A stretch of DNA of 64,000 bases from Gemmatimonas aurantiaca. GTDB lineage: Bacteria > Gemmatimonadota > Gemmatimonadetes > Gemmatimonadales > Gemmatimonadaceae. This document shows positions 50,561 through 59,599 of this stretch, piece after piece (the first letter of the stretch is position 1; every line of letters starts with the position of its first letter). The notes under the pieces were generated by a model. The model ran no database searches, was not told the origin of the DNA, and saw nothing but the letters and a program-made list of their open reading frames with translations. The stretch covers positions 4,712 to 68,711 of the forward strand of contig NZ_JBBCJO010000003.1 in NCBI RefSeq assembly GCF_037190085.1, read 5' to 3'. Made by a program: the position numbers and the translations under genes.

Positions 50561-51955
50561 TCAGAGCTGCCCCGTGCTGCCCCAGGTGGCGATCCGGGCC
50601 CGATAGTCCGGATCGTCATGGCGCGCGGGGCTGAATGCAGATGCATAGTCGGGACGCGGTGCGCCGGTGATCAGAGCCGCCAGCAGTTCGGCCGACGCCG
50701 GCGCCGCCATCAATCCGAATCCGGAGAACCCCGCGCACACGAATGCCCCCCGTGCGCCACTGGCGCCGATCACCGGCCGGTTCTCGATGGTCTTCGTGTA
50801 GTAGCCGCCATCCACCGACATGGCCGGCAGAGGATCCAGATACCGGGAGAATCCCGGCACCAGCTTCGTGATGCCGCGCAGCACCACCTCCGGATAGTAC
50901 GGATCGACCGGCAAGGGATAGATCGGCGCATCGAAACGGTGATCGCCGTGATAGTCCCACAACATCAGCACAGTCCGTGCGTGGCCGTACCCCTCGGGGC
51001 GCAGGTGCACACCGGCCGGCATCGGCAGAGTGAATCGTTCCGTGTCCGCTTGTGACGCCAGCGCCTCGCGCTCCTCGTCCGTCCACTCCAGTTGCTGCGC
51101 ATCGTCGAGGATCACCAGCCCCGTGTTCCGGTCCAGTACTCCATGCACATCCTCGATGGCCACCTTGCAGTGCAGCTCCGAGAAGAGCGGCAGGTCCATG
51201 CCCGTCAGCAGTCCGACCTCGCGGGCATATGGTCCGGCGGCATTCACGAACACCGGTGTTTGAATGCGCCGATCATGACCATGCGCATCCCGCACGTGTA
51301 TGGCGGTCACGTCCCCCTGCGTGGTGTCCACGCCGACGACGCAACCACTCACCAGGGAAGCGCCGGATGCTTTCGCCTGTTCGAGCAACGACATTCCCAG
51401 TTGCTGCCCACTGAACCATCCGCATCGACGCGCATGCAGCACGGCGCGGATATCCGGCGCCAGCCACGGAAATTGCCGGCGAATCGCCGACTGATCGAAA
51501 AACAGATCCGCACCGGTCGGGTGTGCCTGGTACCCGCGATGGTCGGACGGACGATACGCCTCGCTCTCCTGCACGGTCCGATGGACGCGCACCTCGCCGG
51601 CGCCCTGCACCGACGCCCGGTGGGCATCCCTCTCCATCTGCCGCGCCCGCTCCGGATCAGCCGTCGCATACAGATAGCCGCGTCGATTGAGATGGAACCG
51701 ATTGCCGCTGGTGTCCGCCCACTGTTCCAGCAGGTCGATACTGCGATTCATCAGACGCACCATCGCATCGTCGGGACCGGGCCACCAGTTCCGGTACGCT
51801 TCGGTCGACTTGTCGCTCGTGAGCGACAGCGGTGCTTGATCGTCGACGATCGTCACACGCGACCATCCGTGCTGCACGGAGAGCGCATGCGCCACCGCAA
51901 CACCGGCGATGCCTGCTCCGCAGATGACCGCGTCGACGTGCTCCGTACTGCTCAC
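50561..51955 (-). CDS. DadA/glycine-oxidase-like FAD-dependent oxidoreductase
   Basis: A 464-residue flavoprotein with the ADP-binding motif AVICGAGIAGVAVAHALSVQ at residues 9-28 and the C-terminal FAD contact FVCAGFSGFGLMAAPASAELL. The central PLFSELHCKVAIED and DGGYYTKTIENRPVIGASG blocks fit the D-amino-acid/sarcosine oxidase family, including FOXRED1-like proteins. Amines or amino acids are the likely substrates. Its ATG overlaps the stop of the upstream gene by four bases. Confidence 0.9.
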   Translation of the reverse strand: MSSTEHVDAVICGAGIAGVAVAHALSVQHGWSRVTIVDDQAPLSLTSDKSTEAYRNWWPGPDDAMVRLMNRSIDLLEQWADTSGNRFHLNRRGYLYATADPERARQMERDAHRASVQGAGEVRVHRTVQESEAYRPSDHRGYQAHPTGADLFFDQSAIRRQFPWLAPDIRAVLHARRCGWFSGQQLGMSLLEQAKASGASLVSGCVVGVDTTQGDVTAIHVRDAHGHDRRIQTPVFVNAAGPYAREVGLLTGMDLPLFSELHCKVAIEDVHGVLDRNTGLVILDDAQQLEWTDEEREALASQADTERFTLPMPAGVHLRPEGYGHARTVLMLWDYHGDHRFDAPIYPLPVDPYYPEVVLRGITKLVPGFSRYLDPLPAMSVDGGYYTKTIENRPVIGASGARGAFVCAGFSGFGLMAAPASAELLAALITGAPRPDYASAFSPARHDDPDYRARIATWGSTGQL

Positions 51956-52572
51956 CGCGCGGTATCGTTCATGGCATCATCATGCGCACCCGCGTGCTCC
52001 GCACCATTTGCCCAGAGTGCGCGTTCCACCAGCACGGCGTTCCATGCTGCTCCCAGCCCGGTAGCCCGTTTTACGATGGCGTCGACGTATCGTCGATAGT
52101 AGCTGACACTCCAGGCCACGGGGCCGAGTCCGGATATCTGATTCGCCACCAGTTCATCGAAAAACGGATAGCGATCGGGATCCACGATGGCGAGCACCGC
52201 CGATGCGGTGGCCGGTCCCACCCCGGCCAGTGCCGTATACGCACCGATCGCCCTGGTGAGCTGATCGAGATGGTCCGCGGCGGTCATGCCGGCCTGATCG
52301 ACCGCATCGGGTGCATTGCCGCGCACCAGTGTGAGGTTCGGCCCGCGCCACACACCGCGTGTCATCTTCCATTCGGTGATACGCACGAGTTCTTCGTGCG
52401 TGACACGGCGCGGCGTGCGCGCCTGCACGATCGGCGTGAGCACGTCACGATACCATGTATCCAGCTCCACGAGACGCGGCGCAGGCTGCTGCGCGATGAC
52501 GTCGGGATACCGGTCGAGTGCCTGCTGCCACACGGCGGAATCGGTCTCGGCCCAGAGTGTCGGAGTGCGCAT
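51952..52572 (-). CDS. Helix-hairpin-helix protein of unknown function
   Basis: About 206 residues, soluble. A helix-hairpin-helix-like core, LAGVGPATASAVLAIVDP, followed by DRYPFFDE, resembles the region before the catalytic Asp in HhH DNA glycosylases, but the iron-sulfur Cys and the glycosylase Lys/Asp set are not obvious. The N-terminal half has REYHE-like EELVRITEWKMTRGVWRGPN. ATG 52572 is used; GTG 52590, right after the upstream stop, is possible. It overlaps the FAD oxidoreductase gene downstream and follows an alpha/beta hydrolase gene, so the three form an operon. Confidence 0.72.
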   Translation of the reverse strand: MRTPTLWAETDSAVWQQALDRYPDVIAQQPAPRLVELDTWYRDVLTPIVQARTPRRVTHEELVRITEWKMTRGVWRGPNLTLVRGNAPDAVDQAGMTAADHLDQLTRAIGAYTALAGVGPATASAVLAIVDPDRYPFFDELVANQISGLGPVAWSVSYYRRYVDAIVKRATGLGAAWNAVLVERALWANGAEHAGAHDDAMNDTAR

Positions 52573-52590
52573 GCGGGAAATCTGCGGCAC

Positions 52591-53361
52591 TCAATGGCGA
52601 CTGCGGAAGAACCGTGTCGCGCGCAACAACGCATCGGTCGACGCCGAGTCGCCCAGGGTATGACTTTCGGCGGGGTACACGACGAGCTGCGCCCGTCGTC
52701 CGGCACGCTGAACGGCGGCCTGCAGCTTCCGGGCTTCCTGCACCGGCACCTCTTCATCGTCACCGCCATGCAGCAGCAGCATGGGCGGCACGCGACGCAG
52801 CGAATCGGCCAGGAACGGTTCGAGCCCAGCCCCGACCAATGCCAGCCGGTGCACACGCGCATCCACCGCCCCCACGCCCACCCCAAGCCATGCGCCCAGG
52901 GAAATACCCAGCACCGACAGTTGTCGGGGGTTCACATAGGACTGCGAATCGGCCCACGTGATCGCCGCCCGCACGTCGCCCACCCAGCGCCAGTAGTGTT
53001 CCTGCTCCGCCTCTTCGTCGGCGATGAAATTGCCCGTGCCATCGAAATAGTGCACCACCAAGGCCGTCTGTCCGAGCGCCGCGAGTGTGCGCGCATACCG
53101 CGTCACCTGCTGCGTCCCCAGCCCGTGAATCCCTCCCGATCCATGCAGCAGGAGCACGGTGGCATGTCGTCCCGGAGTGTCCGGCCGATAGACATCGATC
53201 CGCACGTCGTCGCCGTGACTGACGATGACCTCCGTGGACTCGCGTGTCTCATGCTGCAGAACGCGGTCCGGCAGGACCAGGGCATTGCGATTGAAGCAAC
53301 CGAGGAATACGCCGGCCGCCATCGCGACCATGCCCATGGAACGCCACCCGCGCCGCCTCAT
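52591..53361 (-). CDS. Exported alpha/beta hydrolase (dienelactone hydrolase-like lipoprotein)
   Basis: A 256-residue protein with an N-terminal lipoprotein signal (lipobox FLGC near residue 22). The hydrolase core has LLLHGSGGIHGLGTQQV with an oxyanion HG, nucleophile Ser in VLGISLGAWLGVG, Asp in LLLHGGDDEEVP and His in PAESHTLGD. It probably cleaves esters or lactones in the periplasm. First gene of the operon with the HhH and FAD proteins. Confidence 0.88.
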   Translation of the reverse strand: MRRRGWRSMGMVAMAAGVFLGCFNRNALVLPDRVLQHETRESTEVIVSHGDDVRIDVYRPDTPGRHATVLLLHGSGGIHGLGTQQVTRYARTLAALGQTALVVHYFDGTGNFIADEEAEQEHYWRWVGDVRAAITWADSQSYVNPRQLSVLGISLGAWLGVGVGAVDARVHRLALVGAGLEPFLADSLRRVPPMLLLHGGDDEEVPVQEARKLQAAVQRAGRRAQLVVYPAESHTLGDSASTDALLRATRFFRSRH

Positions 53362-53438
53362 GATCGACTCAGGACCGCCTTACGGTGATTCATGGTTGAC
53401 CCACGATTGAACCACGCACCTCGTGCCTCGTGCCTCGT

Positions 53439-54020
53439 TCACGCACCGGCCGTGTCGTCCGTCAGCGCCAGCAACTTCTGCATGGTGTTCCAGTTGCGCG
53501 CCGTGACCCGATTGCCGAGCGGTCGGGCTGCCTTTTCGTACACCACACTCGCCGCGATGCCTTGCGGGAACCACAGGTATGCCGCCCGCGGGCCCACGAC
53601 GAACCGCTCATCCTCCGTGGATGCGTCGGCGAGGGGCGCGAGATGCGCCGTGGTCGTGTCGCGGGTCCAGACGGTCACCAGCACTTTCGACGGTTCGGCC
53701 AGCGCCTCCTCATGCAGCGGATTCTCGGCGAGAATCCGGCGCAGTTCTTCCGGTGTGCGCACGAAGATGGTGGTATCGATCTGCAACGCCGTGAGAATGG
53801 CCTCGTGCAGTGTCCGTTCCGCATCGGCGGGGGTCATGCTGGTGCGATAGACCAGATTGCCGCTGTTGAGCAGTGTCCGGGCCTCCTCGAACCCCAGGGA
53901 CTCGGCGATCTCACGTAACGTGGCCATGGGGACTTTTTTGCCACCACCCACGTTCACTCCCCGCAACAGGGCGATGTGCCAGGTGGTGACGGGCTTGGTC
54001 TTCTTGCGGGAAGTGGGCAT
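53439..54020 (-). CDS. DUF1697 family protein
   Basis: A 193-residue protein. The DUF1697 pattern is complete: HIALLRGVNVGGGKKVPMATL, TLLNSGNLVYRTSM, FVRTPEELRRIL, WFPQGIAASVVYEKA and NRVTARNWNTMQKLL. The family has a two-domain ferredoxin-like fold and no known function. It is monocistronic and faces away from the alcohol dehydrogenase gene at 54209. Confidence 0.92.
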   Translation of the reverse strand: MPTSRKKTKPVTTWHIALLRGVNVGGGKKVPMATLREIAESLGFEEARTLLNSGNLVYRTSMTPADAERTLHEAILTALQIDTTIFVRTPEELRRILAENPLHEEALAEPSKVLVTVWTRDTTTAHLAPLADASTEDERFVVGPRAAYLWFPQGIAASVVYEKAARPLGNRVTARNWNTMQKLLALTDDTAGA

Positions 54021-54208
54021 GCCGACAACATGGCGCCCGTGACCGCGGGCCGTCAGTATGCTGGCCCCGTGGTGGGGCCGTGTCGTTCATCGTGTCGTTC
54101 GTCGTGTCGCCCACTGTGCCGCCGTCGTGTCGCCGTCGTGCCGTCCCTCGCAGCGCCCGCCGGAGACCGGTCGTTGTGCCCCGTGAATCGGCCGTCTACC
54201 TTGGCCGC

Positions 54209-55270
54209 ATGAACGCCCCCACTGCCCAGACGATGCGCGCCGTCCGGATGAGCGCGCCCGGCGCGCCCGTGACCCTCATGGAGATCCCGATCCCCGCGTG
54301 CGGGCCGCGGGATGTGCTGATACGGGTGCGCGCGGCCGGCATCTGCCATTCGGATGCGCACTATCGGAGTGGCCGTTCACCGGTGCACCCGCTGCCTCTG
54401 ACGCTCGGCCATGAAATTGCGGGGGACGTGGTGGCGGTCGGCGCGGACGTGACGGGGTTGCCGGTGGGAACCCGGGTCGCCCTGCACTATCTCGTCATCT
54501 GCGGCACATGCCCCGACTGTCGGGCCGGCCGTGAGCAGTTCTGCCGGACGGGACTGATGCTGGGGCACTTCACCGACGGCGGCTGGGCCGAATACATCGT
54601 GGTGCCGGCCTGGAATGCCGTGCCGCTGCCCGATGCGGTCCCGTACGAACATGGTGCGGTCATGATGTGTTCGTCTGCCACCTCACTGCACGCGCTGCGC
54701 AAGGGACGGCTGCAACCCGGTGAATCGGTGCTGGTCATCGGCGCCGGTGGACTCGGCATGTCGGCTATTCAACTCGCGACAGGGCTCGGCGCCTCGCAGG
54801 TGATCGCCGTGGATCGTGACGCGCAAAAGCTGGCGCTCGCCGCGCAATTCGGTGCGATATCCGTCTCGGCCGCCGATCGTACGGTGGACGAGGTCGTGAC
54901 AGCCGTGCGCGAGGCGTCACATGGGCGTGGCGTGGACGTGGCGCTCGAACTGGTCGGCAGTGTCGACACGGTGCAGGTGTCGCTCAAGTCCCTCGCACCA
55001 CTCGGACGCGCGGTGGTGGTGGGCCTCAACCACATCGCGGTGCCGGTCGACAGCTATCGCGACATCATCGGCCGTGAAGCGGAGCTGATCGGTTCGAACG
55101 ATCACCTGCGCAGCGAACTCGAAGAGTTGATGGTCATGGCCTCGACGGGTCGTCTCGACCTGCGGCACGTGGTCACGAACACCGTGCCCCTCGACGCCGA
55201 CGCCATCAACGGCGTGCTCGACGCCCTCGACCGTCATGCCGCGCCGGTGCGCACGGTCATCGTGCCATAG
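54209..55270 (+). CDS. Zinc-dependent alcohol dehydrogenase
   Basis: A 353-residue medium-chain dehydrogenase. Catalytic zinc Cys in AAGICHSDAHYRSG, GHEIAGDV, structural zinc CGTCPDCRAGREQFC, and cofactor loop VLVIGAGGLGMSAIQLATGL with a following acidic residue in VIAVDRD that suggests NAD over NADP. It belongs to the general alcohol/polyol dehydrogenase branch, different from the YahK-like enzyme at 8444. The 188-bp upstream region contains degenerate CGTGTCGTT repeats (54077-54150) and no other feature. Confidence 0.92.
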   Translation: MNAPTAQTMRAVRMSAPGAPVTLMEIPIPACGPRDVLIRVRAAGICHSDAHYRSGRSPVHPLPLTLGHEIAGDVVAVGADVTGLPVGTRVALHYLVICGTCPDCRAGREQFCRTGLMLGHFTDGGWAEYIVVPAWNAVPLPDAVPYEHGAVMMCSSATSLHALRKGRLQPGESVLVIGAGGLGMSAIQLATGLGASQVIAVDRDAQKLALAAQFGAISVSAADRTVDEVVTAVREASHGRGVDVALELVGSVDTVQVSLKSLAPLGRAVVVGLNHIAVPVDSYRDIIGREAELIGSNDHLRSELEELMVMASTGRLDLRHVVTNTVPLDADAINGVLDALDRHAAPVRTVIVP

Positions 55271-55320
55271 GGAAATTCGAAACCGCCGGGAGCCGTGACG
55301 CATAGCCGACACGGCGAACG

Positions 55321-55761
55321 TCAGCGGTCCGGCAGCACGAAGCCCTGCGTGAGCAGGTTTTCGATGGGCAGAAAACGTGGCGACGGGAGGGCGTCCCAGG
55401 CAAACCATTCCCACCCTTCGCATTTGTCCGGCTCGCGCACGACCGCTTCTCCATGGGGTGCTTCGGCGATCACGAACAGCGTGACGTAGTGTCGTTCGGA
55501 TTGCCCCGGTTGTGCGGGGAACCGGTCGTTGGTCCAGGGGCCGTCGTGCGTTTCCGTCAGAGTGAGCCCTGTCTCCTCGAGCGCTTCGCGACGGGCACAG
55601 TCGTGCACCGATTCGCCCCACTCGAGATGTCCGCCCGGGAACTGCCACACACCGTCACCATGCGTGCGGCTGCGCCGTCGTCCGAGCAACACGCGGTCGC
55701 CGCGACGGATGATGACCGCCACGCCGACACGGGGCTGCGGAACACCAACCGGTTCACTCAC
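55321..55761 (-). CDS. Nudix hydrolase
   Basis: About 146 residues. The Nudix box is complete in GGHLEWGESVHDCARREALE-ETGL (Gx5Ex7REUxEExGU), and the framework VAVIIRRGDRVLLGRRRS plus the C-terminal CEGWEWFAWDALP resembles NUDT15/MutT-like nucleotide pyrophosphatases. Start: GTG 55761 overlaps the stop of the LanC-like gene as GTGA; GTG 55767 is also in frame. It is the last gene of the thiol-redox operon. Confidence 0.92.
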   Translation of the reverse strand: MSEPVGVPQPRVGVAVIIRRGDRVLLGRRRSRTHGDGVWQFPGGHLEWGESVHDCARREALEETGLTLTETHDGPWTNDRFPAQPGQSERHYVTLFVIAEAPHGEAVVREPDKCEGWEWFAWDALPSPRFLPIENLLTQGFVLPDR

Positions 55762-57170
55762 GCCCACGACGGAGAGTCGGGCAGCACCACCAGCGGCTTC
55801 CGGCCACGCAGTGCGCCTTCGAGATGCAACAGCGCGACGCCGACTCCCGCCGCCCCCTGCATGAAACCCGTCTGCGCGACGGTGTCCTCAGGGCTCGCCC
55901 GATTCTCCGCCTGCACCCACTTGAGCCCTCCGGCATCGGGCGTGGCGCGCGCGATCACATCGTCCATCACCCGTTGCGCAAACGCGAGATCGTCGGCACT
56001 GCGGGTCGTGGCATGGCGGGCCACGAAATACTCCGCCACACCGCAGTTACCGCAACACTGCGAGATGTTGTTCCAGAACCCCGAGCGATCCGGATACTGT
56101 TCGGGCACGCCGCTCTCGACGATCGCTCGGGACAACGCCGGCTGATAGCGACGCCATGTCGCGTCACCGGTGAGGCGTTCGAGTTGCCGGTAGAGACGCG
56201 CGGTGCCCGCCGGCCCGTGACACCAGCTCAGGTAGTACAACGACTCGTTGCCGGGTTCCGAATGAAAGATCTTCCTGGCGCCGCTTGTCGATACGGTCGT
56301 AATCCCGTCCAGGTAACGTGCCCCCGACAGCGCACCGGCGCGGGCCGCCTGCTGCAATGCCCGGTCGTCAGCGAGCGCCGGATGCATGGCCAACGTGGCC
56401 AGTGTATAGCTCACGCCGGCCGTGCCATGCGAAAAGTTCGGATAACGGCGCGGCGTGCTGGGCGAGATAGCCCACTTGGTGCCGTTGCCTTCCGTCACCC
56501 CGGCGTCGAGCAGCGAGCGTGCGGCCCCGCGCAACAATCGGTTGGTGTCACGCCAGGGTGAGCCAGGTGCGCGATCGCGAGCCTGCAACCAGGTCAGTGC
56601 CAGTGCGATACCGGCCGTCCCCGAGATGATATCGGTGGAGTCCTGCCACACGGCCGCGTCGCCCTTCCACGTGGCACCATCACGCACACGACCGGCAATC
56701 TGCGCGAGCGCCAACTGCCCCGCGGCAAACGGCGCACGCTCCTGCACGAGTTGCAGCACGTACGCGATCCCGGTGAGCCCCGTGTACAATCCGGCGCCAC
56801 CGGCGCCCACGCCCTGGCGTGGCAATGCAGCGATGAGCGCCCGCGCCCCGTCCTGCGCTTCACGCAGGTGACGGGCGTCTCCCGTGGCATGATGCAATTC
56901 GAGATGCAGCAGCACGACGCCGGGCATGCCGGAGTAGAGACTCTGATCCACGACCTGCGGTTTGCGTGGATCCACCGGCCAGCGCACGGTGTCACCTTCG
57001 CGCTGTGCGCTGCTGCTGATCCAGCGTTCGGCAGCGAGGGCCGCGGCCCGGTAGTCCGCGGCGGAAGAGGTGTTGTCCGATCCGGCGAATTCCGATGCCG
57101 CCACCCAGCGCGGCACCGCCAGCACACCGGAACCGATCAACACCTGCTTCAACAGTTCACGACGATCCAT
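55758..57170 (-). CDS. Exported LanC-like protein
   Basis: A 470-residue protein of the lanthionine synthetase C family. Repeated GxxG turns of the alpha/alpha toroid are clear (SGMPGVVLLHLEL, GLTGIAYVL, GTAGIALALT, GTAGVSYTLA, GPAGTARLY, GNCGVAEYF, GAAGVGVALLHLEG). The zinc site of LanC is Cys/Cys-His; here Cys317 lies in SWCHGPAG, but the second motif is QCCGNCG with Cys372 and Cys373, so the His ligand is replaced by Cys. The N-terminus MDRRELLKQVLIGSGVLAVP is Tat-like, placing the protein outside the cytosol. No lanthipeptide precursor or LanB/LanM is nearby. Confidence 0.9.
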   Translation of the reverse strand: MDRRELLKQVLIGSGVLAVPRWVAASEFAGSDNTSSAADYRAAALAAERWISSSAQREGDTVRWPVDPRKPQVVDQSLYSGMPGVVLLHLELHHATGDARHLREAQDGARALIAALPRQGVGAGGAGLYTGLTGIAYVLQLVQERAPFAAGQLALAQIAGRVRDGATWKGDAAVWQDSTDIISGTAGIALALTWLQARDRAPGSPWRDTNRLLRGAARSLLDAGVTEGNGTKWAISPSTPRRYPNFSHGTAGVSYTLATLAMHPALADDRALQQAARAGALSGARYLDGITTVSTSGARKIFHSEPGNESLYYLSWCHGPAGTARLYRQLERLTGDATWRRYQPALSRAIVESGVPEQYPDRSGFWNNISQCCGNCGVAEYFVARHATTRSADDLAFAQRVMDDVIARATPDAGGLKWVQAENRASPEDTVAQTGFMQGAAGVGVALLHLEGALRGRKPLVVLPDSPSWA

Positions 57171-57630
57171 GTTTCGGCTCCACGAGCACGTTTGTCCGCA
57201 CCGAGTTCGCGATGAAGCAGGACTCGTGTGCTTCATGATGGGCGGCCTCTGCTTCCGCGGCCGATGGCGGTTCACCCGCGAACTGCACGGCGGGGCGCAA
57301 CGTCACGCGGGACATCACGAGTTGCCCCCGTTCGTTTTTTGCCATCTCGCCTTCGGCCTCGTCGAGGTAACGGTCCACCGTCCAGCCGCGCTCCGCGGCG
57401 ATGGACAGGAACCACAACATGTGACACGACGACAGTGAGGCGACGAAGGCTTCTTCGGGGTCCACGCCCGATGGATCGGACAGTGGAATGCGCACCACCT
57501 GCGGTGAAGACGAAGCAGGCACGACGGCTCCCCCATCGAAGCGCCACTGATGCGCGCGGCTGTAGCGATTGTCGGTGAATCGCGCCTCACCGCGCGACCA
57601 CTCGATGGTGGCGGAGTAGAGATGGGCCAT
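57157..57630 (-). CDS. OsmC-family peroxidase
   Basis: A 157-residue protein. The family's thiol peroxidase cysteines are the Cys in SSCHMLWFLSIAAERG near residue 70 and the Cys in HHEAHESCFIANSV near 138; the start MAHLYSATIEWSRGEARF is also typical. OsmC/Ohr proteins reduce organic hydroperoxides with dithiol cofactors. It overlaps the LanC-like gene by 14 bases and lies 55 bp behind the TlpA-like gene with no terminator seen between. Confidence 0.92.
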   Translation of the reverse strand: MAHLYSATIEWSRGEARFTDNRYSRAHQWRFDGGAVVPASSSPQVVRIPLSDPSGVDPEEAFVASLSSCHMLWFLSIAAERGWTVDRYLDEAEGEMAKNERGQLVMSRVTLRPAVQFAGEPPSAAEAEAAHHEAHESCFIANSVRTNVLVEPKHGSS

Positions 57631-57685
57631 ACGTCACACTACTCCGCCGCCCTCATATGCGCCATCGCGTACGTCCCTTCGACGA

Positions 57686-59011
57686 TCACCGCCCGGTCGC
57701 GCCCGTCACCGGCTCCTCGAGCAGCCCCTCCACGATGGCCTCGTATTCGGCCACCAGCGTTTCGTGGTGCACCCCGCTCGCTTTGGCCGCGAAGCCGGTG
57801 CGCACCGCCCGCACCGTCCCGTCACGTCCCAGGAAGAACGTGGCCGGCCAGGTGTTGAGGTTCACGGCCTGCGGCAGTTTTGAAGTGACCTCCTTCGGCT
57901 CGCCCGCCACCAGGTAGGCATAGTCCACGTCGTAACGCTTCACGAAGGCCTTGAGACGGGAAAGATCGGACAGCTCCTCGGCCTCTTCGAAATCGAGCGC
58001 CACGACTTCCAGCCCGCGATCGCGGTACTTGCGATACAGCGACGACAGGAACGGCGCTTCATCGTGACAGTTCGGGCACCACGTGCCGGTGACATTCACC
58101 ACCACGACCTTGCCGGCATACCGCGCATCACGATTGGTCACCCGCGCACCTGTCACATCCGGGAAGTCGAACACGAACGGCTCATGGGCATCGCGCACCG
58201 AGGTGTGTGTGGCCACATCGGCCGGCTCGGCCAGCCCGCGCGCCCGTGCATCGGCGTCACGCCAGGCCACATACTTGCGCGCGGCTCCGCGTGGTGAACG
58301 CTGCACGATGGTGAGGGAACCATCCGTGTTGGGCTCCACGTCGAGACGGCCGGGCCGCGTGCCATCGAAGTGCGACAACGTGAACCGTCCATCGGCAAAC
58401 GTGCCCGTGTGTGCACCCGCATCACCATCGACCCGCAGGATGGTGGCCGTGACCTGGGCTCCCGACTGTTGCGCGATGAAACGCCACGCGCGTTCACCTT
58501 TGGAGCTCTCCACCGGAAAGATCCACGTGCCGGCAATGGATGGCACCGGACCGACCGCCGGTGCGGACGTCGCCGCGCCCGGACGTGCGGTCACACGCAC
58601 GGAATCACGACGACGCGGATTGCCGAACCACCCCTCGAACCCCTCGGCGGTCCGAGTGCCACGCAATCGCGACGCGAGATGCGCGAACTCGACGATCACC
58701 GAGTCGCCCACGGCCGCGATCGACCGGCCGGCGCGCTGTGGCACGACACGCACGGCCGTCGACGTGATGGAATCGGTGCCGTTGTAGAACGCCAGATGCG
58801 CCGGCCGGGATGCTCCGGTTCCGGTCCACGCCAGCGGAAACGTGACGGTGAGGGAGTCGTAGTGCAGTGTCCCTTCCCATCGCCCGGACAGCGGTGGCAC
58901 GGCCGATTGGGCATGCAGTGGTGCGCCGGATGCACCGCATGCGCCAACGGTCACAAGAAGGCCCGCCAGAATCTTTCCCGGAGTCTTTCCCGGAATCGTT
59001 CGTTGTGTCAT
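57686..59011 (-). CDS. Exported TlpA/peroxiredoxin-like thioredoxin-fold protein
   Basis: A 441-residue exported protein with a signal peptide (ILAGLLVTVGACGASGAPLHA). About 250 residues of beta-rich sequence without a recognised domain (LSGRWEGTLHYDSLTV, AGTWIFPVESSKGERAW) precede a TlpA/AhpC-TSA thioredoxin domain: VVVVNVTGTWCPNCHDEAPF with active cysteines 312 and 315, EVVALDFEEAEELSD and LNTWPATFFLGRDG. It should act as a periplasmic thiol reductant. It starts four bases after the DsbD-alpha-like gene, a fitting partner. Confidence 0.9.
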   Translation of the reverse strand: MTQRTIPGKTPGKILAGLLVTVGACGASGAPLHAQSAVPPLSGRWEGTLHYDSLTVTFPLAWTGTGASRPAHLAFYNGTDSITSTAVRVVPQRAGRSIAAVGDSVIVEFAHLASRLRGTRTAEGFEGWFGNPRRRDSVRVTARPGAATSAPAVGPVPSIAGTWIFPVESSKGERAWRFIAQQSGAQVTATILRVDGDAGAHTGTFADGRFTLSHFDGTRPGRLDVEPNTDGSLTIVQRSPRGAARKYVAWRDADARARGLAEPADVATHTSVRDAHEPFVFDFPDVTGARVTNRDARYAGKVVVVNVTGTWCPNCHDEAPFLSSLYRKYRDRGLEVVALDFEEAEELSDLSRLKAFVKRYDVDYAYLVAGEPKEVTSKLPQAVNLNTWPATFFLGRDGTVRAVRTGFAAKASGVHHETLVAEYEAIVEGLLEEPVTGATGR

Positions 59012-59015
59012 GACG

Positions 59016-59513
59016 TCACCGTGCGGCAAGCCGCGTTGAGAGTTCGATGGTCCTGGGGGGCAGGCAGAGCGTGTCGCTGCAGGCCTGATAGCGCACGCGC
59101 AATACGACCGTGGAGGTGCCGGCCCCTCCTGTCGCACCGACGCCGGCGGTCGCGACCAGTGGCACGGAGAATTGCGGCGCGCCGCTGTACCACTCCACCG
59201 GAATGCCGAATGGTGACGTGGGTTGGCGCTCAGGCACCGGCCCTTTCACGGTGCCCGCCACGGACCAGATGGAGCTGCCCGTGGCCGAAGCTGCGCTCGT
59301 CACACGCAGCGGGAACGGCCCATCGGGTTGTTGCGTGAGCGAATAGACGTGCCAACCCGGATCGATCCGTGCGCCGATCTGCACGAACTGCGTATCACCC
59401 CGCGCGGCGCGCGTGACACGGGTGACGACCCACTGCACCCGTTCGACGGGTTGCGCAGGTGGAGAGGAGACGCTGCTGCCGATCAGCAGCGCAATGGAGG
59501 CCAACACCGACAT
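59016..59513 (-). CDS. DsbD N-terminal (DsbD-alpha)-like protein
   Basis: A 165-residue protein with an N-terminal signal or anchor (MSVLASIALLIGSSV) and a DsbD-alpha immunoglobulin-like domain: IDPGWHVYSLTQQPDGPFPL, FGIPVEWYSGAPQFSVPL and VVLRVRYQACSDTLCLPPRTIEL, which holds the Cys pair that passes electrons in DsbD. The membrane and thioredoxin domains of full DsbD are absent; the thioredoxin part may be supplied by the TlpA-like gene behind it. AGGGTGG precedes the ATG. The gene lies behind the cysteine-codon leader and terminator at 59555-59733. Confidence 0.88.
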   Translation of the reverse strand: MSVLASIALLIGSSVSSPPAQPVERVQWVVTRVTRAARGDTQFVQIGARIDPGWHVYSLTQQPDGPFPLRVTSAASATGSSIWSVAGTVKGPVPERQPTSPFGIPVEWYSGAPQFSVPLVATAGVGATGGAGTSTVVLRVRYQACSDTLCLPPRTIELSTRLAAR

Positions 59514-59554
59514 GGAACCACCCTGATGGAGGTGAACACATGCGAGGGCCTATG

Positions 59555-59587
59555 AAAAACGCCCGCCCCTCGCACGAGGGGCGGGCG
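59555..59587 (-). terminator. Very strong intrinsic terminator (attenuator) before the DsbD-TlpA operon
   Basis: On the minus strand a perfect 13-base GC stem, CGCCCGCCCCTCG with CGAGGGGCGGGCG (59587-59560), a two-base centre and TTTTT (59559-59555). It sits between a short cysteine-rich reading frame and the first operon gene, whose start is 42 bases further on. No promoter is seen between the terminator and that gene, so the operon depends on readthrough. Confidence 0.88.
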
Positions 59588-59599
59588 CCGAAGCCGCGA

